In this document: positions 27,057 through 36,090 of the stretch, one piece after another | Layout: each line of letters starts with the position of its first letter | How positions within the stretch are numbered: the stretch's first letter is position 1 | Assembly: GCA_902809935.1 (NCBI GenBank) | Contig: LR778134.1 | Location: forward strand, 558,001-622,000 | Direction: 5' to 3' | Source: Ruminococcaceae bacterium BL-4 | GTDB taxonomy: Bacteria > Bacillota > Clostridia > Oscillospirales > Acutalibacteraceae | Length of the DNA: 64,000 nucleotides | The notes under the pieces: model-generated | The model's database searches: none | Told to the model about the DNA's origin: nothing | What the model saw: the letters and a program-made list of their open reading frames with translations, nothing else | Translations under genes and position numbers: made by a program

Positions 27057-28565
27057 ATGGAAGATTCTGAATATGTTCTGCAATTAAATCACATTAAAAA
27101 AACCTATCCCGGCGTGGTAGCTCTGAACGACGTATCCCTTGACGTCAAAAAAGGCGAAATTCATGCCCTGATCGGAGAAAACGGCGCTGGAAAATCAACG
27201 CTGATTAAGTGCTGCAGCGGCGCTGTGGTTCCGGATTCCGGAGAAATCATCACCAGCGGACAAACTTTTCACTCTATGACTCCCCGGCTTGCAATCCAAA
27301 ACGGAATCGCCATCATCTATCAAGAGTTTAATCTGGTTGGAGACCTTTCCGCAGCGGAAAATATTTTTCTCGGCCGCGCTATTCGAAAAGGTATCATGAT
27401 TGACCGCAAAAAGATGGTTGAAGAATCCGAAAAGGTATTCCAGCGTCTCCACATCCATATTAACCCCAATACCCTCGTGCGCAATCTTTCGGTAGGCTAT
27501 CAGCAGATGGTAGAGATTGCAAAGGCTATTCAGCAGGATGTAAAACTGCTCATTATGGATGAACCTTCGGCTCCGCTTACCAACGGTGAAACCGAGGGCC
27601 TCTTTAAAACCATCGACGCGCTTAAGAGCTATGGGGTTTCAATTATCTATATCTCTCACCGGATGGAAGAAATTTTCCGCCTGTCAGACCGCGTTACCGT
27701 TCTGCGCGACGGCAACTACATAAAAACCGTCAATACCAAAGACACCAATGTTGACGAATTGGTAAATCTGATGGTTGGTCGGACGCTGCAGGAAAAATTT
27801 CCGCCTAGGAAAGACTGCATTCGGGACGAAACCTTACTTGAAGTGAAAAATCTATATGGAAATGGCGACCAGAATATTTCGTTCTCGGTTAAAAAGGGGG
27901 AAATTCTTGGATTTGGAGGTCTCATCGGCGCAGGTCGTACAGAACTTGCGCAAATGCTTTTCGGCATAGCACCGAAAACCTCAGGCCAAATTTTTTTCAA
28001 AGGAAAAGAAATTCATCCGAAAAATCCGCGTAACGCCATCGATTTGGGAATTGCGCTGGTCCCCGAAGACCGGAAGCAGCAGGGACTTTTATTGGGGCTT
28101 TCGATCAATCAGAATATCAATATGCCAATTTACCGCCAGCTCTCAAAAGGCTCTGTCATCAACGAGAAAAAGGAGCGGGAGATCAGCAAAAAATACATTA
28201 AGGAAATTGAGATCAAGACTCCCAGCATTCATCAGCTTGCAAAGAACCTAAGCGGCGGAAACCAGCAAAAAGTAGTTCTTGCAAAATGGCTTGCAGCCAA
28301 CTCGGAACTTATTATTTTTGACGAACCGACACGCGGAATCGATATCGGTGCAAAATATGAAATCTATAAACTCATTAACGACCTCGTCGAACAGGGCAAG
28401 ACCATTCTTCTGATTTCTTCTGAAATGGAAGAACTGATGGGAATGTCCGACCGAATTTTAGTGCTGTCAGAGGGAAAAATTACCGGTGAATTGAAGAAAG
28501 ATTCTTTTAGTCAGGAAATGATTATGAATTTTGCTTCCAACGTGAAAAAGGAGAAATCGGCATGA
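27057..28565 (+). CDS. Sugar ABC transporter ATP-binding protein (RbsA-like, two ATPase domains)
   Basis: The 502-residue protein is a fused pair of ABC ATPase domains that powers the sugar permease. The first half has Walker A GENGAGKST (about 41-49), the LSVGYQQ signature and MDEPS; the second half has a degenerate P-loop GLIGAGRTE, a normal LSGGNQQKV signature and DEPTRG. This asymmetry is normal for RbsA/MglA proteins. It starts at ATG 27057 and overlaps the permease gene by 4 bp, so the two are translated together. Confidence 0.95.
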   Translation: MEDSEYVLQLNHIKKTYPGVVALNDVSLDVKKGEIHALIGENGAGKSTLIKCCSGAVVPDSGEIITSGQTFHSMTPRLAIQNGIAIIYQEFNLVGDLSAAENIFLGRAIRKGIMIDRKKMVEESEKVFQRLHIHINPNTLVRNLSVGYQQMVEIAKAIQQDVKLLIMDEPSAPLTNGETEGLFKTIDALKSYGVSIIYISHRMEEIFRLSDRVTVLRDGNYIKTVNTKDTNVDELVNLMVGRTLQEKFPPRKDCIRDETLLEVKNLYGNGDQNISFSVKKGEILGFGGLIGAGRTELAQMLFGIAPKTSGQIFFKGKEIHPKNPRNAIDLGIALVPEDRKQQGLLLGLSINQNINMPIYRQLSKGSVINEKKEREISKKYIKEIEIKTPSIHQLAKNLSGGNQQKVVLAKWLAANSELIIFDEPTRGIDIGAKYEIYKLINDLVEQGKTILLISSEMEELMGMSDRILVLSEGKITGELKKDSFSQEMIMNFASNVKKEKSA

Positions 28566-29515
28566 AGAAGGTTATTCCTATTTTAAAAGAAAGGGCAATC
28601 TATGTTGCGCTCATTGCCCTGTTTATCATTTTCTCATGTTTGAGCAGTGATTTTTTAAGCGCTAATAATCTAATCAACATTGCCCGCCAGATCGCCGTGC
28701 TTGGAATTGCTTCCGTCGGTATGACTTATGTAATCCTGATTGGCGGAATCGACCTTTCCACCGGCTCCATTATCACGTTTGTCAATATCATCGCGGCGTA
28801 TTTGATGGTCAATTTGGGCATGAATATGTGGCTTGCAATTCTTATTGCGCTGCTTTCCAGCACCGCAATCGGATTTTTAAACGGCCTTTTGGTTGCTAAT
28901 ATGAATATCCCCTCCCTTATCGTAACTTTCGCTTCTCAAACGATTTTTGAAGGCTTCGCGTACATTATTTCAAAAGGGATGCCGATTTTCGGCTTTCCGA
29001 AAGGATTTGCAACCATCGGGCAGGGATATGTCGGTTTTATTCCAATCCCGGTCATTGTCATGATCATTATCTTTCTCATTGGCGGATTCATTCTTAACAA
29101 AACCTATTTCGGCAGATATTTTTACGCATTGGGCGGAAACGAGACCGCCGCACAGATGGCAGGTATCCGGGTAAAAAGAGTCAAATATCTGATTTTCGCG
29201 CTTTCCGGTCTCTTTGCAGGCATCGCAGGCATTATCATGTTGGCACGCACCAATTCCGGCCAGCCTACGGCAGGCAAAGGCTACGAATTCCAGGTAATCA
29301 CTGCAGTGGCCCTTGGCGGCGTAAGCCTTTCAGGCGGCTCTGGCAAGCTCTCTAACGTTGTAGCAGGTGTCTTCATCATGGGAATTTTGAAAAACGGCAT
29401 GGTCCTATTAAATATCAGCGAATATGTTCAGATGGTAGTAGAAGGCGTCATCCTTCTTCTGGCTGTTGGATTTGACTGCCTGCAAAAACGGAAACTTGGA
29501 TATCAAAACCACTGA
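28562..29515 (+). CDS. Sugar ABC transporter permease (RbsC-like)
   Basis: The 317-residue membrane protein belongs to the ribose/xylose/galactose-type permeases, with about eight to ten transmembrane helices. Family hallmarks are GGIDLSTGSIITF, the GNETAAQMAGIRV cytosolic loop and ALGGVSLSGGSGK near the end. It forms the channel used by the RbsB-like and RbsA-like proteins encoded just upstream. The start overlaps the ATPase gene by 4 bp. A 95-bp gap with a long inverted repeat separates it from the kinase gene. Confidence 0.94.
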   Translation: MKKVIPILKERAIYVALIALFIIFSCLSSDFLSANNLINIARQIAVLGIASVGMTYVILIGGIDLSTGSIITFVNIIAAYLMVNLGMNMWLAILIALLSSTAIGFLNGLLVANMNIPSLIVTFASQTIFEGFAYIISKGMPIFGFPKGFATIGQGYVGFIPIPVIVMIIIFLIGGFILNKTYFGRYFYALGGNETAAQMAGIRVKRVKYLIFALSGLFAGIAGIIMLARTNSGQPTAGKGYEFQVITAVALGGVSLSGGSGKLSNVVAGVFIMGILKNGMVLLNISEYVQMVVEGVILLLAVGFDCLQKRKLGYQNH

Positions 29516-29520
29516 TCGTA

Positions 29521-29592
29521 TTGTTTTTAAAAGTGAATTTTCAAATCCGGGACTTTTCTATTCGTTTTCTGATAAGAAACTTTTAAAAACAA
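29521..29592. promoter_or_regulatory. 14-bp inverted repeat in the permease-fructokinase gap
   Basis: TTGTTTTTAAAAGT (29521-29534) and ACTTTTAAAAACAA (29579-29592) are perfect 14-bp arms 44 bases apart. The shared GTTTTTAAAAG core is the same as in the ROK/dehydrogenase gap. It may be an internal operator pair or an mRNA stem. Confidence 0.55.
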
Positions 29593-29610
29593 AGAAGGGA
29601 TGATGTAAAA

Positions 29611-30567
29611 ATGTATGATGTGGCGGCTTTAGGAGAACTTTTGGTAGATTTTACCGACGCCGGAACCTCTCAAAACGGAATGCGCCTTTTTGAACAGAAT
29701 CCGGGAGGAGCGCCGGCAAACGTCCTTACAGGACTTAGCCGGATGCACTTTCAAACCGCTTTTATTGGAAAAGTCGGAAACGACCTTAACGGCCGTTTTC
29801 TGAAATCTGTTTTAAAAAAGGAACACATCGACACTTCCGGTCTGATTATTGACCCGAACTATTTTACCACGCTTTCCTTTGTAAGCCTTTCAGAAGATGG
29901 GCAGAGAAGCTTCTCTTTTGCCAGAAAACCCGGTGCAGACACAATGCTTCGCCGGGAAGAAGTAAAGGACAATATTCTCCGAAACACTAAAATTTTTCAC
30001 ATTGGTTCTCTCTCTCTTACGAATGAGCCCTCCCGTACTGCCACCCTTTCTGCTTTGGAAACTGCTAAAGAAGCCGGTTGTATCATCTCTTACGACCCTA
30101 ACTACCGTGCATCTTTGTGGCCGAGCGAAGAAAAAGCCAAAGAAAGAATCCGTTCGGTACTGCCATATATTGACGTCATCAAACTATCCGAAGAAGAGAC
30201 CGATTTTGTCACACCGAAAAAAGATCCCAAAGCAGCTGGAAAATTTTTGATCGACTATGGGGTGAAAGCGGTTTTTATCACCCTTGGCAAAAATGGAGCT
30301 TACGTTTTTAACCGGGAAGGCTGCGTTTTTGCGCCACCGGTTCCCGGGCATGCCATTGATACTAACGGCGCCGGAGACTGCTTCTGCAGCGGTATTTTAT
30401 CCCGCATCTGTGAAAGTTCAAAATTGCTTGACACACTCTCTCTGAAGGAGCTTTCTCAATATGCGCATTTTGCAAACGCAGCCGCCAGCTGCTGCATCGA
30501 AAAGCACGGCGCAATTCCTTCCATGCCCACTTTGGAAGAAATCAACCAGCGTCTTTCCGCTGTCTGA
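29611..30567 (+). CDS. PfkB family sugar kinase, probable fructokinase
   Basis: PfkB kinases phosphorylate sugars with ATP. This 318-residue protein opens with ALGELLVDF and has NPGGAPANVLTGL, the first family signature, and DTNGAGDCFCSGIL, the second, holding the catalytic aspartate and anion hole. Its closest wording is to bacterial fructokinases. Coming after a polyol dehydrogenase and a sugar importer, it most likely converts fructose to fructose 6-phosphate. It is the last gene of the operon and ends at a strong terminator. Confidence 0.9.
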   Translation: MYDVAALGELLVDFTDAGTSQNGMRLFEQNPGGAPANVLTGLSRMHFQTAFIGKVGNDLNGRFLKSVLKKEHIDTSGLIIDPNYFTTLSFVSLSEDGQRSFSFARKPGADTMLRREEVKDNILRNTKIFHIGSLSLTNEPSRTATLSALETAKEAGCIISYDPNYRASLWPSEEKAKERIRSVLPYIDVIKLSEEETDFVTPKKDPKAAGKFLIDYGVKAVFITLGKNGAYVFNREGCVFAPPVPGHAIDTNGAGDCFCSGILSRICESSKLLDTLSLKELSQYAHFANAAASCCIEKHGAIPSMPTLEEINQRLSAV

Positions 30568-30609
30568 TAAAAAACTTCATCAAATTTCATTTGATTCTGT
30601 CCTCCTAAT

Positions 30610-30654
30610 AAAAAGATAAGCAGCTGCTTTTTAAAAGCGACTGCTTATCTTTTT
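30610..30654 (+). terminator. Terminator of the polyol operon
   Basis: AAAAAGATAAGCAG pairs with CTGCTTATCTTTTT, with an inner GCTTTT/AAAAGC stem. The remaining 30655-30782 shows no gene. Confidence 0.88.
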
Positions 30655-30782
30655 GCTTTCATACTTTATAAAAACTTTTTAGCTCCTTTCTTAGTGGCAG
30701 TTTATATCAAAAGAGTTTTTTACGTGAAGACTGCAAAATAAAAAAATCTATCTTGTCAAATTAGGAATAAGGCAAACGTCCA

Positions 30783-30814
30783 AAAAAAGCCCACTGATTT
30801 CTCAGCGGGCTTTT
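30783..30814 (-). terminator. Terminator of lysS
   Basis: AAAAGCCC pairs with GGGCTTTT around CTGA/TCAG, and the minus strand continues with a T-run. Confidence 0.88.
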
Positions 30815-30860
30815 AAAGTACAAATCGAGTTGTACCTGGGGTTATAGAAATTCGTAGTCT

Positions 30861-32360
30861 TTAGTTTTCCAAAGGCTTCATTGTGGGGAACAACAGCACA
30901 TCACGAATAGAAGGCTGATCGGTAAGAAGCATGACCAGACGATCGATCCCGATCCCCAAACCTCCTGTAGGCGGCATCCCGTATTCCAGAGCGGTGAGAA
31001 AATCCTCGTCAACATCGCAGGCCTCATCATCTCCGGCGGCTTTCTGGGCAGCCTGTGCTTCAAAGCGCTTGCGCTGATCGATCGGATCATTTAATTCAGA
31101 AAATGCATTTGCAAGTTCACGGCCCATGACAAAAAGCTCAAAGCGCTGCGTATAATTGGGGTCATCCTCTTTGCGCTTTGCAAGAGGTGAAATTTCCACC
31201 GGATGTTCTGTAATAAAAGTGGGCTGAATCAACTTTTCTTCGCAGTATTCGTCAAAGAACAGATTCAGAATATCACCCTTTTTATGGCGTTCCTCATATG
31301 CAAGATTGTGTTCTTTCGCAACAGCGCGTGCTTCGTCCAGCGTCTTGATCTCATTAAAGTCAACACCGGAATACTTCTTAACGGCCTCTACCATTGTCAT
31401 GCGGCAAAATGGGCTGCCAAAGTCAAGTTCCACCCCATCATAGGTGATCTTAGAGGAACCTTTTACTTTTGTAGAAACGGTACGAATCAAATCTTCGATG
31501 AAATCCATCATGCCATGATAATCCGTATAAGCCTGATAAAATTCCATCAGTGTAAATTCCGGATTGTGGCGGGTATCCATACCCTCGTTGCGGAACACAC
31601 GTCCGATCTCATAAACGCGATCAAAGCCGCCAACAATCAAACGTTTGAGGTGCAATTCCAAAGCGATGCGCAAATAAAGGTCGATGTCGAGCGTATTATG
31701 GTGTGTGACAAACGGCCGTGCTGCTGCGCCGCCTGCAATTGTATGCAGAACAGGAGTCTCCACTTCCAAAAAGTCATGGCTGTCCATAAATGCACGAATC
31801 GCCGTAATAATATGGCTGCGCATGACAAAAGTCTCTTTGACCTCCGGATTAACAATCAGATCCAGATAGCGTTGACGATAACGCAAATCGGTATCTTTCA
31901 ATCCGTGAAATTTTTCCGGCAACGGAAGCAGAGATTTTGAAAGCAGCTGAATTTCTTTTGCATGGACGCTGATCTCTCCGCGGCGAGTCTTAAAGACAAA
32001 CCCTTTAAGGCAAATAATATCGCCCAAATCCCAATAATTTTTAAAATCGGAATAGCTTTCTTCTCCGACGTCGTTAATTCTAACGTAAGCCTGAATTCGG
32101 CCTGTTTTATCGCAAAGGTCAATAAAGCTGGCCTTTCCCATATTACGACGGCTCATCATTCTGCCGGCAATACAGACATCTTTATTCTCATAATCTTCAA
32201 AATGCGCATGAATTTCTGATGCAAAACTATCTTGGTCACATTTTGTGATTTTAAAGGGATCTTTTCCTGCTTCGCGCAAAGCGGTCAGCTTATCGCGGCG
32301 AATCTGCAGCAATTCTCCCAAATTCTGTTCCGGCTGCTGTTCCTGATTCTTTTCACTCAT
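30861..32360 (-). CDS. lysS: Lysyl-tRNA synthetase (class II)
   Basis: LysS charges tRNA-Lys. The 499-residue protein has an N-terminal OB-fold anticodon-binding domain (about 60-170, with [16 protein letters not shown]) and the class II catalytic core: motif 1 around YRQRYLDLI, motif 2 [20 protein letters not shown] and motif 3 [16 protein letters not shown]. Length is normal. It follows greA after about 105 bp, a common order in Firmicutes, and ends at its own terminator. Nothing unusual is seen. Confidence 0.97.
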   Translation of the reverse strand: MSEKNQEQQPEQNLGELLQIRRDKLTALREAGKDPFKITKCDQDSFASEIHAHFEDYENKDVCIAGRMMSRRNMGKASFIDLCDKTGRIQAYVRINDVGEESYSDFKNYWDLGDIICLKGFVFKTRRGEISVHAKEIQLLSKSLLPLPEKFHGLKDTDLRYRQRYLDLIVNPEVKETFVMRSHIITAIRAFMDSHDFLEVETPVLHTIAGGAAARPFVTHHNTLDIDLYLRIALELHLKRLIVGGFDRVYEIGRVFRNEGMDTRHNPEFTLMEFYQAYTDYHGMMDFIEDLIRTVSTKVKGSSKITYDGVELDFGSPFCRMTMVEAVKKYSGVDFNEIKTLDEARAVAKEHNLAYEERHKKGDILNLFFDEYCEEKLIQPTFITEHPVEISPLAKRKEDDPNYTQRFELFVMGRELANAFSELNDPIDQRKRFEAQAAQKAAGDDEACDVDEDFLTALEYGMPPTGGLGIGIDRLVMLLTDQPSIRDVLLFPTMKPLEN

Positions 32361-32425
32361 ATTTTTCCCTACCTTTTATTTATCATCAGTGAATTATTCG
32401 CTCAATTTGTTAAAATTCAAAAAGA

Positions 32426-32454
32426 GAGGGCGGGATGAAAACACCCCACCCTTA
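32426..32454 (-). terminator. Possible terminator or attenuator between greA and lysS
   Basis: On the minus strand AGGGTGGG pairs with TCCCGCCCT (one G-U pair) and is followed by CTCTTTTTG. The imperfect T-run suggests partial termination. Confidence 0.5.
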
Positions 32455-32465
32455 AAAAGACGGTG

Positions 32466-32951
32466 TTATTTGGAAATAGAAAGAATGGTGTATTCTTTCA
32501 TTCCGGCAGGCACTTCAATCTCCACAACATCATTGGCCGCGTGTCCCAACAGCGCTTTTCCAACGGCAGATTCATCGCTGATAAATCCTTGTACTGGATC
32601 TGTTTCATTACTGCCAACAATTTTAAGATTCATTTCCCGTACTTTTTGAGTCTTCTCATCTTTTACAGAAACTTGAACTTTTGAGCCAACATGAACCAAA
32701 CCATTACTCAATTCGGATTCATCGATGACTTTTACATTTTTCAGCGTTACTTCGAGGTCGGCGATTCTGGCTTCCATAATTGCCTGTTCATTTTTAGCTT
32801 CGTCGTATTCGCTGTTCTCAGAAAGATCACCAAAGCTCAGTGCTACCTTAATTTTTTCAGCAACTTCTTTTCTCTTGACCCCTTTGAGCTCTTCCAGCTC
32901 TTTTTCAAGTTTATCGAGGCCCTCCTGTGTCAAAACAGTTTGTTTTACCAT
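32466..32951 (-). CDS. greA: Transcription elongation factor GreA
   Basis: GreA rescues stalled RNA polymerase by stimulating cleavage of backtracked RNA. The 161-residue protein has the N-terminal coiled-coil with [17 protein letters not shown], the tip acidic segment [13 protein letters not shown] (the D/E pair that enters the polymerase channel) and a C-terminal FKBP-like domain with [15 protein letters not shown]. The start is the ATG at 32951, eight bases after AAGGGAT; in-frame codons further upstream lie in the leader. It has a near-consensus promoter and a palindrome in its leader. Confidence 0.96.
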   Translation of the reverse strand: MVKQTVLTQEGLDKLEKELEELKGVKRKEVAEKIKVALSFGDLSENSEYDEAKNEQAIMEARIADLEVTLKNVKVIDESELSNGLVHVGSKVQVSVKDEKTQKVREMNLKIVGSNETDPVQGFISDESAVGKALLGHAANDVVEIEVPAGMKEYTILSISK

Positions 32952-32972
32952 GGTATCATCCCTTAATTTCAT

Positions 32973-32989
32973 AGGCGAGTGCTCGCCTG
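32973..32989 (-). promoter_or_regulatory. Palindrome in the greA leader
   Basis: AGGCGAG and CTCGCCT flank a two-base centre, between the greA transcription start and its ribosome binding site. It can act as an operator just downstream of the start point or fold into a tight leader hairpin. It contrasts in GC content with the AT-rich surroundings. Confidence 0.5.
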
Positions 32990-33012
32990 ATTTTTTTTGA
33001 TATACAGTTAGT

Positions 33013-33041
33013 ATTATAGAGTTGCAATTGCTTTCTGTCAA
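33013..33041 (-). promoter_or_regulatory. Consensus promoter of greA
   Basis: The minus strand reads TTGACA (33041-33036), 17 bp, TATAAT (33018-33013), a perfect sigma-A promoter. Confidence 0.9.
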
Positions 33042-33100
33042 CCATATTTTATCATAGGAGAAACAGACTTTTTAAAATTGGCACTAATTTCAGTTTAATA

Positions 33101-33131
33101 AAAAAATCGGCTCGAAAAAGCCGAGCCGATT
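33101..33131 (-). terminator. Terminator of ftsE-ftsX-M23 operon
   Basis: AATCGGCTCG pairs with CGAGCCGATT and is followed on the minus strand by seven T. Confidence 0.9.
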
Positions 33132-33145
33132 AAACGCAAATTTAG

Positions 33146-34327
33146 TTAAACATAGTTAAGCGGATCTTGTGCAACACCGTTTACACGCACCTCAAAATGA
33201 CAATGAGGGCCGGTACTATCCCCCGTACTCCCGACATAACCGATCACCTGACCCTGTTGAACAGCCTGTCCAACGCTGACACACAGGCTTGACATATGGC
33301 CATAAACGGTAGAGAATCCATTTCCATGATCAATGGAAACCCAAGTCCCATAGCCACCGCCCCAGCCACCTGCATCTGCAACAATGACAGTGCCGGAAGC
33401 AGAAGCTACAATCGGTTGTCCATAAACGCCGCCGGAAGAAATATCAATTCCCTTATGGGTTGTTCCCCAGCGAGGGCCAAATCCAGAAGTAACATTCGTG
33501 GTATACGGAACCGGCCAAACAAACTGTCCGCCGCCGGAAGGCATTACAACGACATCTGAAGAAGATTGTTTCTGCGAATAATAATTTGCATACCAAGAGT
33601 CAATCTGCTCCGCAGTAGCAGCTTCCTTTTGGGCAATTTCCTTATTTTGTTCTTCCAGAGCTTCGGCAGAGCCGGCAAGCTCATTAATGACCTGCTGAGT
33701 CTCTTCCATCACGGTATCGAGTTCCGTCCGCTTTTGATCCAGTGCATCCTTTGCATCGGAAACTTCCTGTCGGCTTTGCTCGATTTTTGTTTTCTGTGCT
33801 TCAATTTCTGTTAAATGATTTTTTAGGGTATCGATCAGCTGTTTATCATGGTCCGACACCATTTTAATTGCTTCCGTTTTATCTGCCAAGTCGGTAAGAC
33901 TCTTAGAGGAAAGCAAAATTTCCAAATTGCTTGCCTCTCCGGAAATATAGAGTGCGCGCAAACGCTCTTTCAGCAGTGCAAAATCGGAATCGATTTCTTT
34001 TTGCTTGGATTGGATCTCATCTTGTTTTGCAGCAATATCCTGATCAAGGTCCCCAATCTGCTGATTATAAGTATCAATTTGGTGCTGTAAATTAGAAACC
34101 TGATCCTGCAAAGCAGCCTTATAGGCTTCCTTCTGAGTTTGATCTGATTTCAGCTGATCAATTTTCGCTTGGTTTTCTTTTTGCTGGTTCTGATAATCAC
34201 TCTGCTGCTGTCGGAGTGTATCCACATTCGTATTCTCGGCAAAAGCTGTGGTCGCAGCAGGCACTACTATAAGAGCAGCGGTTATTACTGCGGCAGCGGC
34301 ACGCTGCCAAAAACATTTACCAGCCAA
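33146..34327 (-). CDS. Secreted coiled-coil M23 peptidoglycan endopeptidase (EnvC/PcsB-like partner of FtsEX)
   Basis: This 393-residue exported protein has a signal peptide (cleavage after AFA near residue 30), a long coiled coil (about 35-250, rich in Gln, Lys and Glu), and a C-terminal M23 zinc metallopeptidase domain (about 280-390). Zinc and catalytic residues are in HKGID and HCHFEV. M23 enzymes cut peptide cross-links of the wall. The gene overlaps ftsX by 11 bp, so it is almost certainly the hydrolase activated by FtsEX during division, the job of EnvC adaptors or PcsB/CwlO hydrolases in other bacteria. Unlike EnvC, its catalytic residues look intact. Confidence 0.92.
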   Translation of the reverse strand: MAGKCFWQRAAAAVITAALIVVPAATTAFAENTNVDTLRQQQSDYQNQQKENQAKIDQLKSDQTQKEAYKAALQDQVSNLQHQIDTYNQQIGDLDQDIAAKQDEIQSKQKEIDSDFALLKERLRALYISGEASNLEILLSSKSLTDLADKTEAIKMVSDHDKQLIDTLKNHLTEIEAQKTKIEQSRQEVSDAKDALDQKRTELDTVMEETQQVINELAGSAEALEEQNKEIAQKEAATAEQIDSWYANYYSQKQSSSDVVVMPSGGGQFVWPVPYTTNVTSGFGPRWGTTHKGIDISSGGVYGQPIVASASGTVIVADAGGWGGGYGTWVSIDHGNGFSTVYGHMSSLCVSVGQAVQQGQVIGYVGSTGDSTGPHCHFEVRVNGVAQDPLNYV

Positions 34328-35225
34328 CGATGGAACCCCCCTCTTTTTTGAGGTATCTTCCCATTGAGATCATACTTCCTAAAGTTCCAAACAAAGCGCC
34401 AATGCCCATAAAAATGAGAATCATCCAGGGCAGGTATGGGTGAATATTAATCGCCTGAAAAACGGCGAGATTTGCAATCAAGCTCACCATCTTCTGATAA
34501 AGCAGATAAAGCAGTGCAACCGCGAGTCCACCTGAAACAATTCCGAGAATAATTCCTTCTACAACAAACGGAACTCGGATAAATCCATTGGTAGCGCCCA
34601 CCGATTTCATGATGCTGATTTCCAGACGTCTGGAATACATCGTAACACGAATCGTATTCGCAATAATAAATAGAGAAACAACACTTAAGATAATTACGAC
34701 TGCCAAACCGACGTTTGTAACAATTTTATCCATTCGGGTCAGCTTGTCCGCAAGGGCAGTATAATCTGTGATCTTTTCAACGCCTTGAATCCCCAAGATC
34801 TGATTTGCAGTATCCTGATACTGTGAAAGATCCTTCATTGAAATCCGGAAAGAATCCGGCAGCCAGCTGGTATCATCGGAAAGGCCGTTAAGCAGGCTGG
34901 AATTTTCTGTGCCAACCATGTTCTGAATTTCCTTTAGGCCATCTTCTCTTGATATGTATTCACAGGTGTCAATATTATCCATTTTTTTGATTTGCTCACC
35001 GATTTTAATCGCATCCAGTGAAGAAACATCTCGTTTAATAAAAACCTTAATCGAGTTATTTCCTTCTACGGTGCTCATCGCCGCGTTCATATTCATACTG
35101 AATAATACTGCGGCACCCGTCATTAAAATACAGCAAGTCAGAACACCGATTGAGGCAAGGCTCATTGTACGGTGTTTGGTCAGGACATTTTTAAAGCCTT
35201 CCTTAATTAAGTATCCCAGCTTCAT
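34317..35225 (-). CDS. ftsX: Cell division ABC transporter permease FtsX
   Basis: FtsX is the membrane half of FtsEX, which turns ATP hydrolysis in the cytosol into activation of wall hydrolases outside. The 302-residue protein has one N-terminal helix, a large extracellular loop (about 45-165), and three C-terminal helices, the standard FtsX topology. MYSRRLEISIMKSVGATNGFIRVPF is the coupling segment shared with other FtsX/MacB-type permeases. It overlaps ftsE by 4 bp and the M23 gene by 11 bp, tying the three proteins together in fixed proportion. Confidence 0.95.
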   Translation of the reverse strand: MKLGYLIKEGFKNVLTKHRTMSLASIGVLTCCILMTGAAVLFSMNMNAAMSTVEGNNSIKVFIKRDVSSLDAIKIGEQIKKMDNIDTCEYISREDGLKEIQNMVGTENSSLLNGLSDDTSWLPDSFRISMKDLSQYQDTANQILGIQGVEKITDYTALADKLTRMDKIVTNVGLAVVIILSVVSLFIIANTIRVTMYSRRLEISIMKSVGATNGFIRVPFVVEGIILGIVSGGLAVALLYLLYQKMVSLIANLAVFQAINIHPYLPWMILIFMGIGALFGTLGSMISMGRYLKKEGGSIVGW

Positions 35226-35902
35226 TGTCCCACCTCCAGTTGCTTGGTATCGGCTACGATACGACCATCATTAATTTCCACAATACGCTTCTGAAAGTGT
35301 TTTACCAAACTATGTTCATGGGTAACCATTAAAATAGTTGTTCCGCGCAGATTGATCTCGCTGAGAAGATCAACGATCTCAAAAGAAAGTGCCGGGTCAA
35401 TATTTCCGGTCGGTTCGTCGGCAATAATCAGCGAAGGATTATTGACCAGCGCTCTTGCTAGGCCCACACGCTGCTGCTCGCCGCCGGAAAGCTCTGCCGG
35501 CATGCACTTTGCCTTATCCTGCAGATCGACAAGGCCAAGAATATACGGTACACGCTTTTTGATGGATTTTGTCGGCGTACCGACGATATGCATGGCAAAC
35601 GCCACGTTATCATAGACGGACATCGATGGAATCAAGCGAAAGTCCTGAAAGACCGTCCCTAAAGTTCTGCGCAAATAAGGTACCTTTCTGCGCTTGATAT
35701 GGGTCACATCAATATCGTTTACAAAAATCTGTCCTTTTTCCGCACGTTCCTCTGCTGTAATCAGCTTAAGAAAGGTACTTTTGCCCGCGCCGGAAGCACC
35801 GACGATAAAAACAAATTCCCCTTTCTCAATATTCAGGCTGACATCATATAATGCATGAGTGCCGTTTGGATAGGTTTTGCTTACATGGTCGAATTCTATC
35901 AC
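35222..35902 (-). CDS. ftsE: Cell division ATP-binding protein FtsE
   Basis: FtsE is the ATPase of FtsEX. The 226-residue protein begins with IEFDHVSKTYPNG, and has Walker A GASGAGKST, the signature LSGGEQQRV, Walker B LIIADEPTG and a switch histidine in MVTHEHSLV. I place the start at GTG 35902, nine bases after GGAG; the longer reading from 35923 adds seven residues not seen in the family. Upstream to 36090 there is an imperfect hairpin at 35943-35992 (ATTGAG/CTCAAT), which could be a leader structure or the end of the upstream gene. Confidence 0.95.
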   Translation of the reverse strand: MIEFDHVSKTYPNGTHALYDVSLNIEKGEFVFIVGASGAGKSTFLKLITAEERAEKGQIFVNDIDVTHIKRRKVPYLRRTLGTVFQDFRLIPSMSVYDNVAFAMHIVGTPTKSIKKRVPYILGLVDLQDKAKCMPAELSGGEQQRVGLARALVNNPSLIIADEPTGNIDPALSFEIVDLLSEINLRGTTILMVTHEHSLVKHFQKRIVEINDGRIVADTKQLEVGQ

Positions 35903-36090
35903 AAAAACACGCTCCATTTCCAAAAATCAATGTCCACAAACAAATTGAGACTTGCTGACATGCTATCATCATACCAACAAGCCTCAATTTTATAATTCTA
36001 AATAAGAAATAAATTGCAATTATTTTGTAACTATTTTAAACTATTTGTCACTTTTAAAAAAAGAAAATAGTTACCGTTTTTTTGATTCAA

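Noticed and set aside
32973-33000. Plus-strand terminator after GGCGAG palindrome
   Set aside because: It has a T-run on the plus strand, but no plus-strand gene or transcript is expected there; the leader role for greA is more likely.
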